Of a stretch of 64,000 bases of DNA, positions 43,549-53,526 are shown in pieces. This DNA comes from Streptomyces sp. HmicA12 (GTDB lineage: Bacteria > Actinomycetota > Actinomycetes > Streptomycetales > Streptomycetaceae), in the NCBI RefSeq assembly GCF_000373565.1, contig NZ_KB891807.1, positions 82,186-146,185 on the forward strand. The letters run 5' to 3'. The notes under the pieces were generated by a model. It worked only from the letters and a program-made list of their open reading frames with translations. It was not told the origin of the DNA and ran no database searches. The position numbers and the translations under genes are program-made. How positions within the stretch are numbered: the stretch's first letter is position 1; every line of letters starts with the position of its first letter.

Positions 43549-44647
43549 CGATGCGCTGGGCGACGGGGTTCATCTCCTCGTCCTTCGCGTCGGTCGCGTT
43601 GACGGAGTAGACGAGCGTGCGCGACAGGTCGCGGGCCGCGGCGATCGCCGTGTTGTAGCCGTACCGGGCACCGGTCTTGCCCCAGAACGTGAGGTCGCCG
43701 AGGTCCATCCGCTGCAGCCCCGCGGTCCGCGTCGCGCCGTCGATCCCGGCCGGCACGGTGAACATCTCCTTCAGCTGCGGCGCGGGCACGATCCGTCCCC
43801 GGAAGAGGGAGACGATCAGCCGCTCCAGGTCCGCGGTCGTGGAGATCATGTCGCCCGCCGCCCACCGGTCGGCCTGCACCCACTCCGTCACGTCCACGAA
43901 CTCGCCGTCCACCAGCTGGTACCCACGGTTGTGCGCGCCCCGGATCGTCGGGTCGGCACCCGGGAAGTACGTGTGCCGCATCCCGGCCGGGCGCAGCACG
44001 AGCCGCGTGGCCACGTCCGCGTACGACTGCCCGGTCACCCGCTCGATCAGCAGGCCGAGGATCGTGTAGTTGATGTTGAGGTAGTGCTGCCGCGTCCCGG
44101 GCAGGAACTCCGGCCTCTTGGCGAGCGCCGACGTCACGACCTTCAGGGGCGGCAGCACGTCGAAGCGGTGCGCGTACTGGTCGGCGAACGCGTCGCCCCA
44201 GCCGATGCCCGCCGGGATGCCGCTCGTGTGGTTCAGCAACTGCCGTACGGATACGGGCCGGTGGAACTCCGTACCGCGGAACAGGCGGGGCAGATAGTGC
44301 TGCACCGGGGCGTCCGGATCGACCCGGCGCGCGGCGGCGAGCCGCAGCACGGCGGCGGCGGTGACCACCTTCGTCGTCGACCCGGCACGGAAGCGCGCGT
44401 GGGGGTCGGCGGCCCGCCCGGACGCTAGATCGTGCACCCCACCGCCCCCGTGCCAGGCCCCGGCCCGTCCGCCGACTCTCACCAGAGCTGCGGTGGCGTC
44501 CCCGTCCGGCAACCCGGAGACGGCCTGCCGCAGCGCGGCGGTGTCGAGTCCGGTGCCGGTGGTGGCCGCGGCCGGACCCGCGAGCGTCGGGGCGGCGGCA
44601 GCGGTGGCAGCGGCGGTGGACAGGGCGAGGAAGGCGCGACGCTTCAA
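43523..44647 (-). CDS. Secreted serine hydrolase (beta-lactamase/D-Ala-D-Ala carboxypeptidase family)
   Basis: The 374-residue protein has a signal peptide (MKRRAFLALSTAAATAAAAP, cleavage near AAA) and the class C fold. The nucleophile is in GSTTKV (SxxK, about residue 93), the second box is NINYTILG (YxN-like), and the third box is WGKTGARYG. Members include D-alanyl-D-alanine carboxypeptidases, esterases and class C beta-lactamases. Substrate unknown. A HxlR regulator lies upstream in the same direction. Confidence 0.87.
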
Positions 44648-44782
44648 CTGGGGCTCCAGGGCGTGGTGTTCAGACGTGGTGTGCGGTGTCGACCGCGATG
44701 TCGACCACCCTTCCGCGCCGCGCCGGGCCGGACATCAGGATCGAGGACGAGGCCCGTCCCCGGGGCCGGGTGCGGGAGTCCC

Positions 44783-45139
44783 CTAGGGGGCTTCGTGTTC
44801 TTCCTGGGCGGCCATGACCTCGTCGCCGTGCTCGAACGCCCACGCCCCGAAGGCGTCGATGGGGCCGAGCAACGTCGCGCCGAGCGGGGTCAGTTCGTAC
44901 TCCACGCGCGGCGGCGACTCCACGTACGCGCGCCGCGTCACGAGCCCGTTGAACTCCAGTCGCCGCAGGGTCTCGGTCAGCACCTTCGGGCTGATCCCGC
45001 CGATCCGCCCGCGCAGTTCGCCCGGTCGGCACGGGCCGTGGCGCAGGGCCCAGATCAGCACCGCGTTCCAGGTGTTCGCGAGCAGATCGAAGGCCAGGCG
45101 GGCCCGGCAGTCGGCGAGCTGAGGCTGGTCACTGGTCAC
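44783..45139 (-). CDS. HxlR-family transcriptional regulator
   Basis: The 118-residue winged-helix protein has the family features CRARLAFDLLANTWNAVLIWAL, GGISPKVLTETLRRLEFNGLV and RVEYELTPLGATL. A Cys near the N-terminus (ADCRARL) is at the position used by redox- or aldehyde-sensing members. GTG 45139 is preferred because an upstream Met would overlap the divergent gene. Only 40 bp separate it from the F420-reductase-like gene, which is its probable target. Confidence 0.87.
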   Translation of the reverse strand: MTSDQPQLADCRARLAFDLLANTWNAVLIWALRHGPCRPGELRGRIGGISPKVLTETLRRLEFNGLVTRRAYVESPPRVEYELTPLGATLLGPIDAFGAWAFEHGDEVMAAQEEHEAP

Positions 45140-45179
45140 GTACCGAATGGTGCCCGAAGAGCCGCCTACCGTCCTGTCC

Positions 45180-45842
45180 ATGACGCGGATCGCGATTCTC
45201 GGAACGGGAAACATGGCAGGCGCGCTCGGCGCGCACTGGGTGCGGGCGGGCCACGAGGTCACTGTCGGCGGACGGGACGGGAAGAAGGCGGCGCGTCTCG
45301 CGGAACGGATCGGCGCGGCGGCCCACGGGAGCCTCGCCGAGGCGGCCGGGTCCGGCGACGCGGTCCTGCTCGCGCTGCCGTACGGCGTGGGGGAGCGTGT
45401 CGTCGCGGAGCTCCAAGTGCCTCTCGCGGGAAGGGTGTTGGTTGACTGCTGCAATCCGGTGGGGGAGGGGTTCCGGCTGCTCACGCGCGGCGGCCCGGCC
45501 GCCGCGCGGCGCATCGCGGACGCGGCGCCCGGCGCGCACGTCGTCAAGGCGTTCAACCTCTGTCACGAGGACACCTGGCGCCTCGACCCGCCCGTCTTCG
45601 ACGGCCGGCCGCTCGCCGTGCCGCTGTGCGGCGACGACGAACAAGCCCTCGACCTCGTAGGCGAGTTGGTACGGGACACGGGGTGCCGTCCCCTGTCCGC
45701 GGGTGGCCTCGACCGGGCCGCCCTGCTGGAGGCGACGGCGGCCCTCGTCATCCAGCTGTGGGTGGGGGAGGGGGAGGACGCACAGGCGATGCTGCCACCG
45801 CTCGCCGCGTCGGGACCGGCCGCTTCAGGCCGCGCCGCGTAG
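45180..45842 (+). CDS. NADPH-dependent F420 reductase-like protein
   Basis: The 220-residue Rossmann protein starts MTRIAILGTGNMAGALGAHW with the GxGxxA/G nucleotide-binding loop and the NADP-favouring GGRDGKKA segment. VDCCNPVGEG and KAFNLCHEDT correspond to the family's NP and KAFN blocks. It probably uses NADPH; F420 use is possible since streptomycetes make it, but is not shown. A TACCGT box at 45167-45172 ends seven bases before ATG 45180, suggesting a leaderless message. Divergent from HxlR. Confidence 0.8.
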   Translation: MTRIAILGTGNMAGALGAHWVRAGHEVTVGGRDGKKAARLAERIGAAAHGSLAEAAGSGDAVLLALPYGVGERVVAELQVPLAGRVLVDCCNPVGEGFRLLTRGGPAAARRIADAAPGAHVVKAFNLCHEDTWRLDPPVFDGRPLAVPLCGDDEQALDLVGELVRDTGCRPLSAGGLDRAALLEATAALVIQLWVGEGEDAQAMLPPLAASGPAASGRAA

Positions 45843-46517
45843 CCCGGCCAGGACGTCGACCCGGTTCGTCGTGATCGAGTCGACGCCGAGGTCGAGGAGG
45901 CGGCGCATCGACCTCCTCGTGTCCGGGGTCCACGCCGAGACCAGGTGGCCGTCGCGGTGGACGCGGGCCGTGAGGTCCCGGGTCAGCAGGGAGAAGCGGT
46001 AGTTGAGCCAGCGCGGGCGGACCGCCGCGAGCAGCGCCGGGCGGGGCGGGGCAAGGCTCGTCCAGGTCAGGGCGATCTCGGCGGCCGGGTCGGCGGCGCG
46101 GACCTTGAGCATCGCCTCCGCGCCCGCGCAGTAGTAGGCGCGGTCCTCGGCGCCGCTGTCGTGCACCGCGGCCACGACGGCGCGGACCGACCGGGCCGTC
46201 GCGCCGGGCAGATCGATCATCAGGCGGTGATCGCCGACGGAGTCCAGGGCCTCGGTGAGCGTGGGCACGCCGCCCGCCGTCAGCTCGCGCACCTCCGTGG
46301 CGGAGAGCGCGGACAGCGGACGGTCCACGCCCCACAGCCGGTCGAGCGTCGCGTCGTGGAGGAGGACCGGTACGCCGTCGCGGGTCAGACGTACGTCGAT
46401 CTCCACCGCGTCCGCGCCCCGTTCGAGCGCGGAGCGCAGGGACGGCAGGGTGTTCTCGCGGACGCGGTAGGGGTCGCCTCGGTGGGCCACGGCAGTCACG
46501 GTGCGCATGGCCCCCAT
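45825..46517 (-). CDS. Glycerophosphodiester phosphodiesterase
   Basis: The 230-residue TIM-barrel enzyme contains AHRGDPYRVRENTLPS at about residue 11 (catalytic His, Arg, Glu), DAVEIDVRLTRDGVPVLLHD (metal-binding Glu/Asp and second catalytic His) and the C-terminal VDSITTNRVD. It would split glycerophosphodiesters to glycerol-3-phosphate and an alcohol. It has no signal peptide, so it is cytoplasmic. ATG 46517 or ATG 46508 starts it. It overlaps the convergent reductase gene by 18 bases. Confidence 0.9.
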   Translation of the reverse strand: MGAMRTVTAVAHRGDPYRVRENTLPSLRSALERGADAVEIDVRLTRDGVPVLLHDATLDRLWGVDRPLSALSATEVRELTAGGVPTLTEALDSVGDHRLMIDLPGATARSVRAVVAAVHDSGAEDRAYYCAGAEAMLKVRAADPAAEIALTWTSLAPPRPALLAAVRPRWLNYRFSLLTRDLTARVHRDGHLVSAWTPDTRRSMRRLLDLGVDSITTNRVDVLAGLRGAA

Positions 46518-46535
46518 TGTGGCCTCAGCCGGCGG

Positions 46536-47576
46536 TCAGGTGGTCGGCCAGCTCTCCGTGTACGCGTCGATCTCCGTGGCGATCCGGTCCTTGCCCGCGT
46601 CGTCGAGGAAGGAGGCACGCACCGCGTTCTTCGCCAGGTCGGCGACGCCGCGCTCGTCGAGGCCCAGCAGACGGGCCGCGACCGCGTACTCGGTGTTGAG
46701 GTCCGTCGCGAACATCGGCGGGTCGTCCGAGTTGATCGTGACCGTCACGCCCGCGTCGACGAACTGCTTCAGCGGGTGCTCGTCGAGGGTGCGGACCGCG
46801 CGCGTCGCGATGTTCGACGTCGGGCAGACCTCCAGGGGGATCCCGTGCTCGGCCAGGTGCGCGAGCAGCTTCGGGTCCTGCGCGGACGTCGTGCCGTGGC
46901 CGATGCGCTCGGCGCGCAGGTCGCGCAGCGCGTCCCAGACCGTCTCCGGGCCCGTCGTCTCGCCCGCGTGCGGAACCGAGTGCAGGCCGGCCGCGACGGC
47001 CCGGTCGAAGTACGGCTTGAACTGCGGGCGCGGGACGCCGATCTCGGGGCCGCCGAGCCCGAACGACACCAGGCCCTCCGGGCGCAGCGCGTCGTCCGTG
47101 GCGAGGCGCACCGTCTCCTCGGCCGACTCCAGGCCCGCCTCGCCGGGGATGTCGAAGCACCAGCGCAGCACCGTGCCGAACTCCGACTCGGCCGCCTTGC
47201 GGGCGTCCTCGATCGCGTCCATGAACGCCCGCTCGTCGATGCCGCGCCGCGTCGACGAGAACGGGGTGATGGTCAGCTCCGCGTACCGCACGTTCTGCCG
47301 GGCCATGTCACGGGCCACCTCGAACGTGAGGAGGCGGACGTCCTCCGGCGTGCGGATCAGGTCGACGACCGACAGATAGACCTGGATGAAGTGGGCGAAA
47401 TCCTTGAAGGTGAAGAACTCCGTGAGCTTCTCGAGGTCCGCGGGGACCTTCGAGTCGGGGTGCCGGGCGGCCAGTTCCGACACGATCCTGGGTGAGGCGG
47501 AGCCCACGTGGTGGACGTGCAGTTCCGCCTTCGGCAGTCCGGCGATGAAGGACTGCAGGCTCGGGCTCTCGCTCAC
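46536..47576 (-). CDS. Adenosine deaminase-family enzyme, probably aminodeoxyfutalosine deaminase
   Basis: The 346-residue metal-dependent deaminase has His20 and His22 in ELHVHHVGS, then SVPHAGE and RIGHGT (metal and catalytic His/Glu), and NSDDPPMF (catalytic Asp). The HHVGSASP sequence replaces the HLEG typical of true adenosine deaminases. I recall that streptomycete members of this branch, at the equivalent chromosomal position, deaminate 6-amino-6-deoxyfutalosine in the futalosine route to menaquinone. That identity is from memory. ATG 47576 is the start. Confidence 0.8.
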   Translation of the reverse strand: MSESPSLQSFIAGLPKAELHVHHVGSASPRIVSELAARHPDSKVPADLEKLTEFFTFKDFAHFIQVYLSVVDLIRTPEDVRLLTFEVARDMARQNVRYAELTITPFSSTRRGIDERAFMDAIEDARKAAESEFGTVLRWCFDIPGEAGLESAEETVRLATDDALRPEGLVSFGLGGPEIGVPRPQFKPYFDRAVAAGLHSVPHAGETTGPETVWDALRDLRAERIGHGTTSAQDPKLLAHLAEHGIPLEVCPTSNIATRAVRTLDEHPLKQFVDAGVTVTINSDDPPMFATDLNTEYAVAARLLGLDERGVADLAKNAVRASFLDDAGKDRIATEIDAYTESWPTT

Positions 47577-47674
47577 GGATTCCTCCCCAGGAACTTGGGT
47601 GATCGGCTGATCGGGGTCCCGGTCATCGTATGCGGGGGGTGAACTCGGGTGCGGGGCAGCCTTAGCATCGGCGG

Positions 47675-48184
47675 ATGACCGAGTACGACCCGTACGGCGG
47701 GCGGGGCCGGTGGGGCGCGCCCGCCGCCCACACCCACGACTCCTACGGGTACGCCAATCCGTACGCGCCGCCCGGCGAACCCGTACCGCCGCCGCCCGTC
47801 GGCCCCGAGGGCCCCGGCGTCTTCCCGTACCCGGCGTACGCCTGGGCGGCCGGGTACGGGAAGAGCGGCCCGCGCAACGGGTTCGGCGTCGCCTCCCTGA
47901 TCCTCGGCATCGTCACCGCGGTCGGCTTCCTGCTCTGGCCGTTCGCGATCGTCACCGGCGTCCTGGCCGTGGTCTTCGGCGTGCTGGGCCGCCGCCGCGC
48001 GAACCGCTCCGCGGCGACCAACGGTGGGCAGGCCCTCGCCGGGTTCATCTGCGGGCTCGGCGGGCTGATCCTGGCGGTGCTGCTCGCGGTGGTGTTCCTG
48101 GTGGGGCGGGTCGGGGACGACGACGGCCCGTCCGACCCGGAGCCGGGGTCCGACGAACCGGGGTACTCGATCGTGCTGCGCTGA
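47675..48184 (+). CDS. DUF4190 membrane protein
   Basis: The 169-residue protein has a Pro/Tyr/Gly-rich cytoplasmic N-terminus (about 65 residues). A DUF4190 domain follows: NGFGVASLILGIVTAVGFL, a helical hairpin, and a third helix LILAVLLAVVFLVGRV. The C-tail is acidic. Such small proteins are abundant in streptomycetes and of unknown role. The start is ATG 47675; the gene is divergent from the deaminase. Confidence 0.82.
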   Translation: MTEYDPYGGRGRWGAPAAHTHDSYGYANPYAPPGEPVPPPPVGPEGPGVFPYPAYAWAAGYGKSGPRNGFGVASLILGIVTAVGFLLWPFAIVTGVLAVVFGVLGRRRANRSAATNGGQALAGFICGLGGLILAVLLAVVFLVGRVGDDDGPSDPEPGSDEPGYSIVLR

Positions 48185-48225
48185 GTGTGCGGTGTGGGTG
48201 GGCGCGGGTTGGGTGCGGGACGGCC

Positions 48226-48403
48226 GCGCAGTTCCCCGCGCCTCCTCATGCCTTCGCGTCCGCCGAGTTCTCTTGTCGCGCGGGTGCGGGTTGTGGGTGG
48301 TTGCTCGCGCAGTTCCCCGCGCCCCTTTCGCCTTCGCGTCTGCCGTGGTCCCTTGTCGCGCGGCTGACGGCCGGTGGGAGCTTCTCGCGCAGTTCCCCGC
48401 GCC
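48226..48403. repeat. Three direct copies of a ~80-bp intergenic repeat
   Basis: GCGCAGTTCCCCGCGCC occurs at 48226, 48307 and 48387, spaced 81 and 80 bases. The intervening units share CCTTCGCGTC and CTTGTCGCGCGG blocks, so they are a decayed tandem duplication. They fill most of the 426-bp space between the convergent DUF4190 and NADAR genes, which holds no gene. Confidence 0.8.
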
Positions 48404-48478
48404 CCTGAGAGCGAGCTCCGCTCGCTTCAGGGGAAGCCGCGCGCAGCGCATGCTTCAGGGGCGCGGGGAACTGCGCGA
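48385..48478. terminator. Perfect 24-bp inverted repeat at the convergent gene end
   Basis: TCGCGCAGTTCCCCGCGCCC plus CTGA (48385-48408) is exactly complementary to 48455-48478. The 46-base spacer contains its own GCGAG/CTCGC hairpin. Placed between two convergent genes, it likely acts as a bidirectional terminator. It is built from one forward and one reverse copy of the adjacent repeat. Confidence 0.75.
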
Positions 48479-48610
48479 CCAGCCCCCACCGGACCCGCAC
48501 CCGCCCGCGAAGTGCATCCCGGCACCCGGGACCGCGTCCCGCCCGCAACGCCCCCGGCACCCGGGACCGAGCACCCCGCCCGCAACGCGTCCGCCCGCGA
48601 CGGAGCCGGC

Positions 48611-49159
48611 TCAGCGCAACCGCTCCCGCGCCTCCATCAGCGCGAACCCCAGCAGATTCGGGCCCCGCCACTTCCGCGGATCCAGCGCCGCCGGATCGTC
48701 CGCGGTGAGTCCGATGCCCCAGATCCGGTCGACGGGGCTGGCCTCGACCAGGACGCGCCGGCCCGTGTCGAGGAGAAACGCCCGCAGCTTCGGGTCCGCC
48801 GCGAACTTGTGCACGCTGCCCTCGACGACCGCGCCGAACCGCTCCCGCGCCCAGATCGCCTCGTCGAAGCCGCGCACCAACCGCCCCGCCGTCTTGGCCC
48901 GGGACGGATGACCGGCCTCGATCGCGCGCCGCTCGGCCTCCGCGTCACCGAACAGGCGGGCCTTCGCCGCCATCATCCAGTGCTCCGCCGTCGCGTACTC
49001 CACCCCGTCCACCGTGAACGGCGACGGCCACCACTGACTGAGGCAGCTCGCCCCGAGCGTGCCGTCGCCCCGCGGGGTGTGCCCCCAGAAATGCAGATAC
49101 TTCAGCCGGGCCCCCGCCGCCAGGGCCGCCACCAGCGATTCCCTGTTGTCGATCTTCAT
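48611..49159 (-). CDS. NADAR-family (YbiA-like) protein
   Basis: The product of about 182 residues contains the NADAR blocks: YLHFWGHTPRG near the start, LSQWWPSPFTVDGVEYATAE, HWMMAAKARLFGD, and RIWGIGL followed by WRGPNLLGFALM. Family members act on ADP-ribose or N-glycosidic intermediates of riboflavin metabolism, and some appear in ADP-ribosylation conflict systems. Here it is solitary. ATG 49159 is preceded by GGGGGA; ATG 49180 is an alternative. Confidence 0.85.
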   Translation of the reverse strand: MKIDNRESLVAALAAGARLKYLHFWGHTPRGDGTLGASCLSQWWPSPFTVDGVEYATAEHWMMAAKARLFGDAEAERRAIEAGHPSRAKTAGRLVRGFDEAIWARERFGAVVEGSVHKFAADPKLRAFLLDTGRRVLVEASPVDRIWGIGLTADDPAALDPRKWRGPNLLGFALMEARERLR

Positions 49160-49252
49160 TTCGTCCCCCGTGATCCCCATACACGCGAGTCTGGCACGCA
49201 CCACTGACACTCCGTCCTGGGTTTTCCAGGCCGACTCGACACCTGGTCGACA

Positions 49253-49319
49253 GATTCCGTCGCGTAACCAAAAGGCAACAACGGAATCACTTGTTGGAGT
49301 ACTAGGGCTCTGTCAGGAT
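49253..49319 (+). promoter_or_regulatory. Promoter with overlapping inverted repeats for the polyamine uptake/catabolic operon
   Basis: A possible promoter TTGTTG (49291-49296), 17 bp, CAGGAT (49314-49319) drives the downstream operon. A perfect 8-bp inverted repeat GATTCCGT/ACGGAATC (49253-49260, 49281-49288) and a second CAACAA/TTGTTG (49277-49282, 49291-49296) overlap or precede the -35. They are candidate operator sites for a polyamine-responsive regulator. Confidence 0.5.
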
Positions 49320-49397
49320 CGGCACTCAAATCGAGCTGGAGCCACGTCGGCGCCTGCGGGACGGGACGCCGGCGGAGGAGAGCGAGAGCGAGCACTC

Positions 49398-50978
49398 ATG
49401 CACAACCCCGACTCGGCCAACCCGACCTCGGCCACCCTCACCTCGGACACCCCCCTCTCGGCCAAGTCCGTCAAGGCCTTCGCGCAGGAACGCTTCGCCG
49501 CCGGCGCGAACTTCATCGCGGGCCGCCTGACCCCGGGCACCTCTGGCCGCACCCACGCGGTCGTCGACCCGGCCACCGGCGAGGCGGTGTACACGTACGA
49601 GCTGGCCGGCCCGGCCGACGTGGACGCCGCCGTCGCCGCGGCCCGCGCCGCCTTCCCCGGCTGGGCGGGCCTGACCCCGGGCGAGCGGTCCGACGCGATG
49701 CACAAGTTCGCGGCCGTGCTCGACGAACGGGCCGAGGAGTTCGCCCGGCTCGAGTCGCTGCAGTGCGGCAAGCCGATCAAGCTGAGCCGCGAGTTCGACG
49801 TGCCGGGCACCGTCGACAACACCGCGTTCTTCGCCGGTGCCGCCCGGCACCTGCAGGGCCAGTCGGCCGGTGAGTACAGCGGTGACCACACCTCGTACGT
49901 ACGCCGTGAGCCCATCGGCGTCGTCGGCTCCATCGCGCCCTGGAACTACCCGCTGCAGATGGCCGCATGGAAGGTCCTCCCGGCCATCGCCGCGGGCAAC
50001 ACCATCGTGCTGAAGCCCGCCGAGCTGACCCCCTTCACCTCGCTGCTCTTCGCGCAGGCCGCCACCGAGGCCGGGATCCCGGACGGTGTCGTCAACGTCG
50101 TCAGCGGAGCGGGCAAGGACGCCGGTGAGCACCTCGTCGGCCACCCCGACGTCGCCATGACCTCCTTCACCGGCTCCACCGGCGTCGGCAAGCGCGTCGC
50201 CGAGGTCGCCACCGCCACGGTCAAGCGGCTCCACCTGGAGCTCGGCGGCAAGGCGCCCTTCGTCGTGTTCGACGACGCCGATCTCGACGCCGCGGCGCAC
50301 GGCGCGGTCGCCGGCTCCCTCATCAACACCGGCCAGGACTGCACCGCCGCCACGCGCGCGTACGTGCAGCGTCCGCTCTACGAGGCGTTCGTCGAGAAGA
50401 CGGCGGCGCTCATGGAGAGCGTCCGGCTCGGCGATCCCTTCGCCGAGGACACCGACCTCGGCCCGCTGATCTCGCACACCCAGCGCGACCGCGTCGCCGG
50501 TTTCGTCGACCGGGCCCGCGGCTACGCGCGCGTGGTCACCGGCGGCGAGGCACCCGGCGGGGCGCTGGCGAACGGCGCGTACTACCGGCCGACCCTCATC
50601 GCCGACGCCGCGCAGGACAGCGAGATCGTGCAGTCGGAGATCTTCGGACCGGTCCTCGTCGTGCTCCCCTTCGACACCGACGACGAAGGCATCGAGCTCG
50701 CCAACGACACCCCCTACGGGCTCGCCGCCTCCGCCTGGTCCACCAACGTCTTCCGCGCCAACCGCGCCACCCGCGAGATCAAGGCCGGCTGCGTCTGGGT
50801 CAACGACCACATCCCGATCCTCAGCGAGATGCCCCACGGCGGCTACAAGGCGTCCGGCTTCGGCAAGGACATGTCCGCCTACTCCTTCGAGGAGTACACG
50901 CAGATCAAGCACGTCATGTTCGACAACACCGCGGTGGTCCGCAAGGACTGGCACCGCACGATCTTCGGGGACCGATAG
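49398..50978 (+). CDS. Aldehyde dehydrogenase of the polyamine operon (gamma-aminobutyraldehyde type)
   Basis: The 526-residue NAD-dependent enzyme has a Ser/Thr-rich N-extension of about 30 residues. Glu281 is in LELGGKAP and catalytic Cys315 is in TGQDCTAAT. APWNYPLQMAAWK and EIFGPVLVV are normal. It heads an operon with potD-potA-potB-potC and an FAD oxidoreductase, so it should oxidise aldehydes released from putrescine or spermidine. GGAGGAG lies about 20 bases before ATG 49398, a long spacing. Confidence 0.88.
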   Translation: MHNPDSANPTSATLTSDTPLSAKSVKAFAQERFAAGANFIAGRLTPGTSGRTHAVVDPATGEAVYTYELAGPADVDAAVAAARAAFPGWAGLTPGERSDAMHKFAAVLDERAEEFARLESLQCGKPIKLSREFDVPGTVDNTAFFAGAARHLQGQSAGEYSGDHTSYVRREPIGVVGSIAPWNYPLQMAAWKVLPAIAAGNTIVLKPAELTPFTSLLFAQAATEAGIPDGVVNVVSGAGKDAGEHLVGHPDVAMTSFTGSTGVGKRVAEVATATVKRLHLELGGKAPFVVFDDADLDAAAHGAVAGSLINTGQDCTAATRAYVQRPLYEAFVEKTAALMESVRLGDPFAEDTDLGPLISHTQRDRVAGFVDRARGYARVVTGGEAPGGALANGAYYRPTLIADAAQDSEIVQSEIFGPVLVVLPFDTDDEGIELANDTPYGLAASAWSTNVFRANRATREIKAGCVWVNDHIPILSEMPHGGYKASGFGKDMSAYSFEEYTQIKHVMFDNTAVVRKDWHRTIFGDR

Positions 50979-51046
50979 CCACCAGGCCGCCTGACCCGCG
51001 GCCGCCTCCACCTCCCGCAAGGGACTCCCGAAAGGGCACCACGCGC

Positions 51047-52300
51047 ATGGAGCAGTACGAGCCCGAGAACCTGTCCCCGGCTCAACTGGCCGCCATGAGG
51101 CGCAGCTTCAGGAACGGGCGGGCCGCCATGTCCCGCCGTTCCCTGCTGCGTGCCTCGACGGGCGGCGCCCTCGCCGTCGGCGGGCTCGGGACGCTGAGCG
51201 CCTGCGGCATCCCGGCCGCGAGCAAGTCCCAGGGCGGTGTCACGTCCGAGGACCACTCGGCCAAGGAGAAGACGATCAACTTCTCCAACTGGACCGAGTA
51301 CATCGACATGAGCGACGACGAGAAGCACCGTCCGTCCCTGGACGCGTTCACCAAGCGCACCGGGATCAAGGTCAAGTACACCGAGGACATCAACGACAAC
51401 GTCGAGTTCTTCGGCAAGATCAAGCCGCAGCTCGCCGCCGGCCAGGACACCGGCCGCGATCTGATGGTGCTCACCGACTGGCTGGCCGCGCGCCTGATCC
51501 GCTACGGCTGGGTGCAGAAGCTCGACCCGGCCCACCTGCCGCACGCGTACACCAACCTGTCCACCCAGTTCCGCAACCCCGACTGGGACCCGGGCCGCTC
51601 GTACTCCTACCCCTGGACGGGCATCTCGACGGTCATCGCGTACAACACCGAGGCCACCGGCGGCAAGGAGATCACCTCCGTCTCGCAGCTCCTCGACGAC
51701 CCGAAGCTCAAGGGGAAGGTCGGGCTGCTCTCCGAGATGCGCGACACCGTCGGCATGACCCTGCTCGACCTCGGCAAGGACCCGCGCGACTTCACGGCGG
51801 ACGACTTCGACGCGGCCATCGCGCGCGTGCAGAAGGCCGTCGACAAGAAGCAGGTCCGCCGCTTCACGGGCAACGACTACATATCCGATCTCAGCAAGGG
51901 CGACCTCGCGGCCTGCCTGGCCTGGGCGGGCGACATCGTGCAGCTCCAGGCGGACAACCCGCACATCAAGTTCGCGATTCCCGAGGCCGGTTACATCTCG
52001 TCGACCGACAACCTCCTCGTCCCGAACAAGGCGCGGCACAAGACCAACGCCGAGAAGCTCATCGACTACTACTACGAGCCCGCGGTCGGCGCCGAACTCG
52101 CCGCGTGGATCAACTATGTGACACCGATGGAGACGAGCGTCGTCCGGCCCGAGCTCGCCAAGATCGACAAGAGCATCGCGGACGACCCGCTGATCGTCCC
52201 GGACAAGACCATGGCGGCCAAGGGGCACGGCTTCCGTTCCCTCACGGCCAAGGAAGAGACGTCGTTCGAGGAGAAGTTCGCCCAGCTCACCGGCGGCTGA
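51047..52300 (+). CDS. potD: Spermidine/putrescine ABC transporter substrate-binding lipoprotein
   Basis: The 417-residue protein has a Tat-like leader (MSRRSLLRASTGG) and lipobox LSAC. The mature part is a PotD fold: FSNWTEYIDMSDDEKH, DAFTKRTGIKVKYTEDIND, FTGNDYISDLSKGDL and WAGDIVQLQADNP. It captures polyamines outside the membrane. It lies between the aldehyde dehydrogenase and potA and is similar along its length to the solitary binding protein at 40096. Confidence 0.92.
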   Translation: MEQYEPENLSPAQLAAMRRSFRNGRAAMSRRSLLRASTGGALAVGGLGTLSACGIPAASKSQGGVTSEDHSAKEKTINFSNWTEYIDMSDDEKHRPSLDAFTKRTGIKVKYTEDINDNVEFFGKIKPQLAAGQDTGRDLMVLTDWLAARLIRYGWVQKLDPAHLPHAYTNLSTQFRNPDWDPGRSYSYPWTGISTVIAYNTEATGGKEITSVSQLLDDPKLKGKVGLLSEMRDTVGMTLLDLGKDPRDFTADDFDAAIARVQKAVDKKQVRRFTGNDYISDLSKGDLAACLAWAGDIVQLQADNPHIKFAIPEAGYISSTDNLLVPNKARHKTNAEKLIDYYYEPAVGAELAAWINYVTPMETSVVRPELAKIDKSIADDPLIVPDKTMAAKGHGFRSLTAKEETSFEEKFAQLTGG

Positions 52301-52353
52301 GGCAGAAACTCGCGCATCTCCCCCTATTTGCTCCCAGACTCCTTGGACACATC

Positions 52354-53522
<1,169 letters not shown>

Positions 53523-53526
<4 letters not shown>

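Noticed and set aside
48385-48478. 24-bp inverted repeat as an insertion sequence end
   Set aside because: No transposase or target duplication, and it is made from the local repeat family; treated as a terminator-like repeat.
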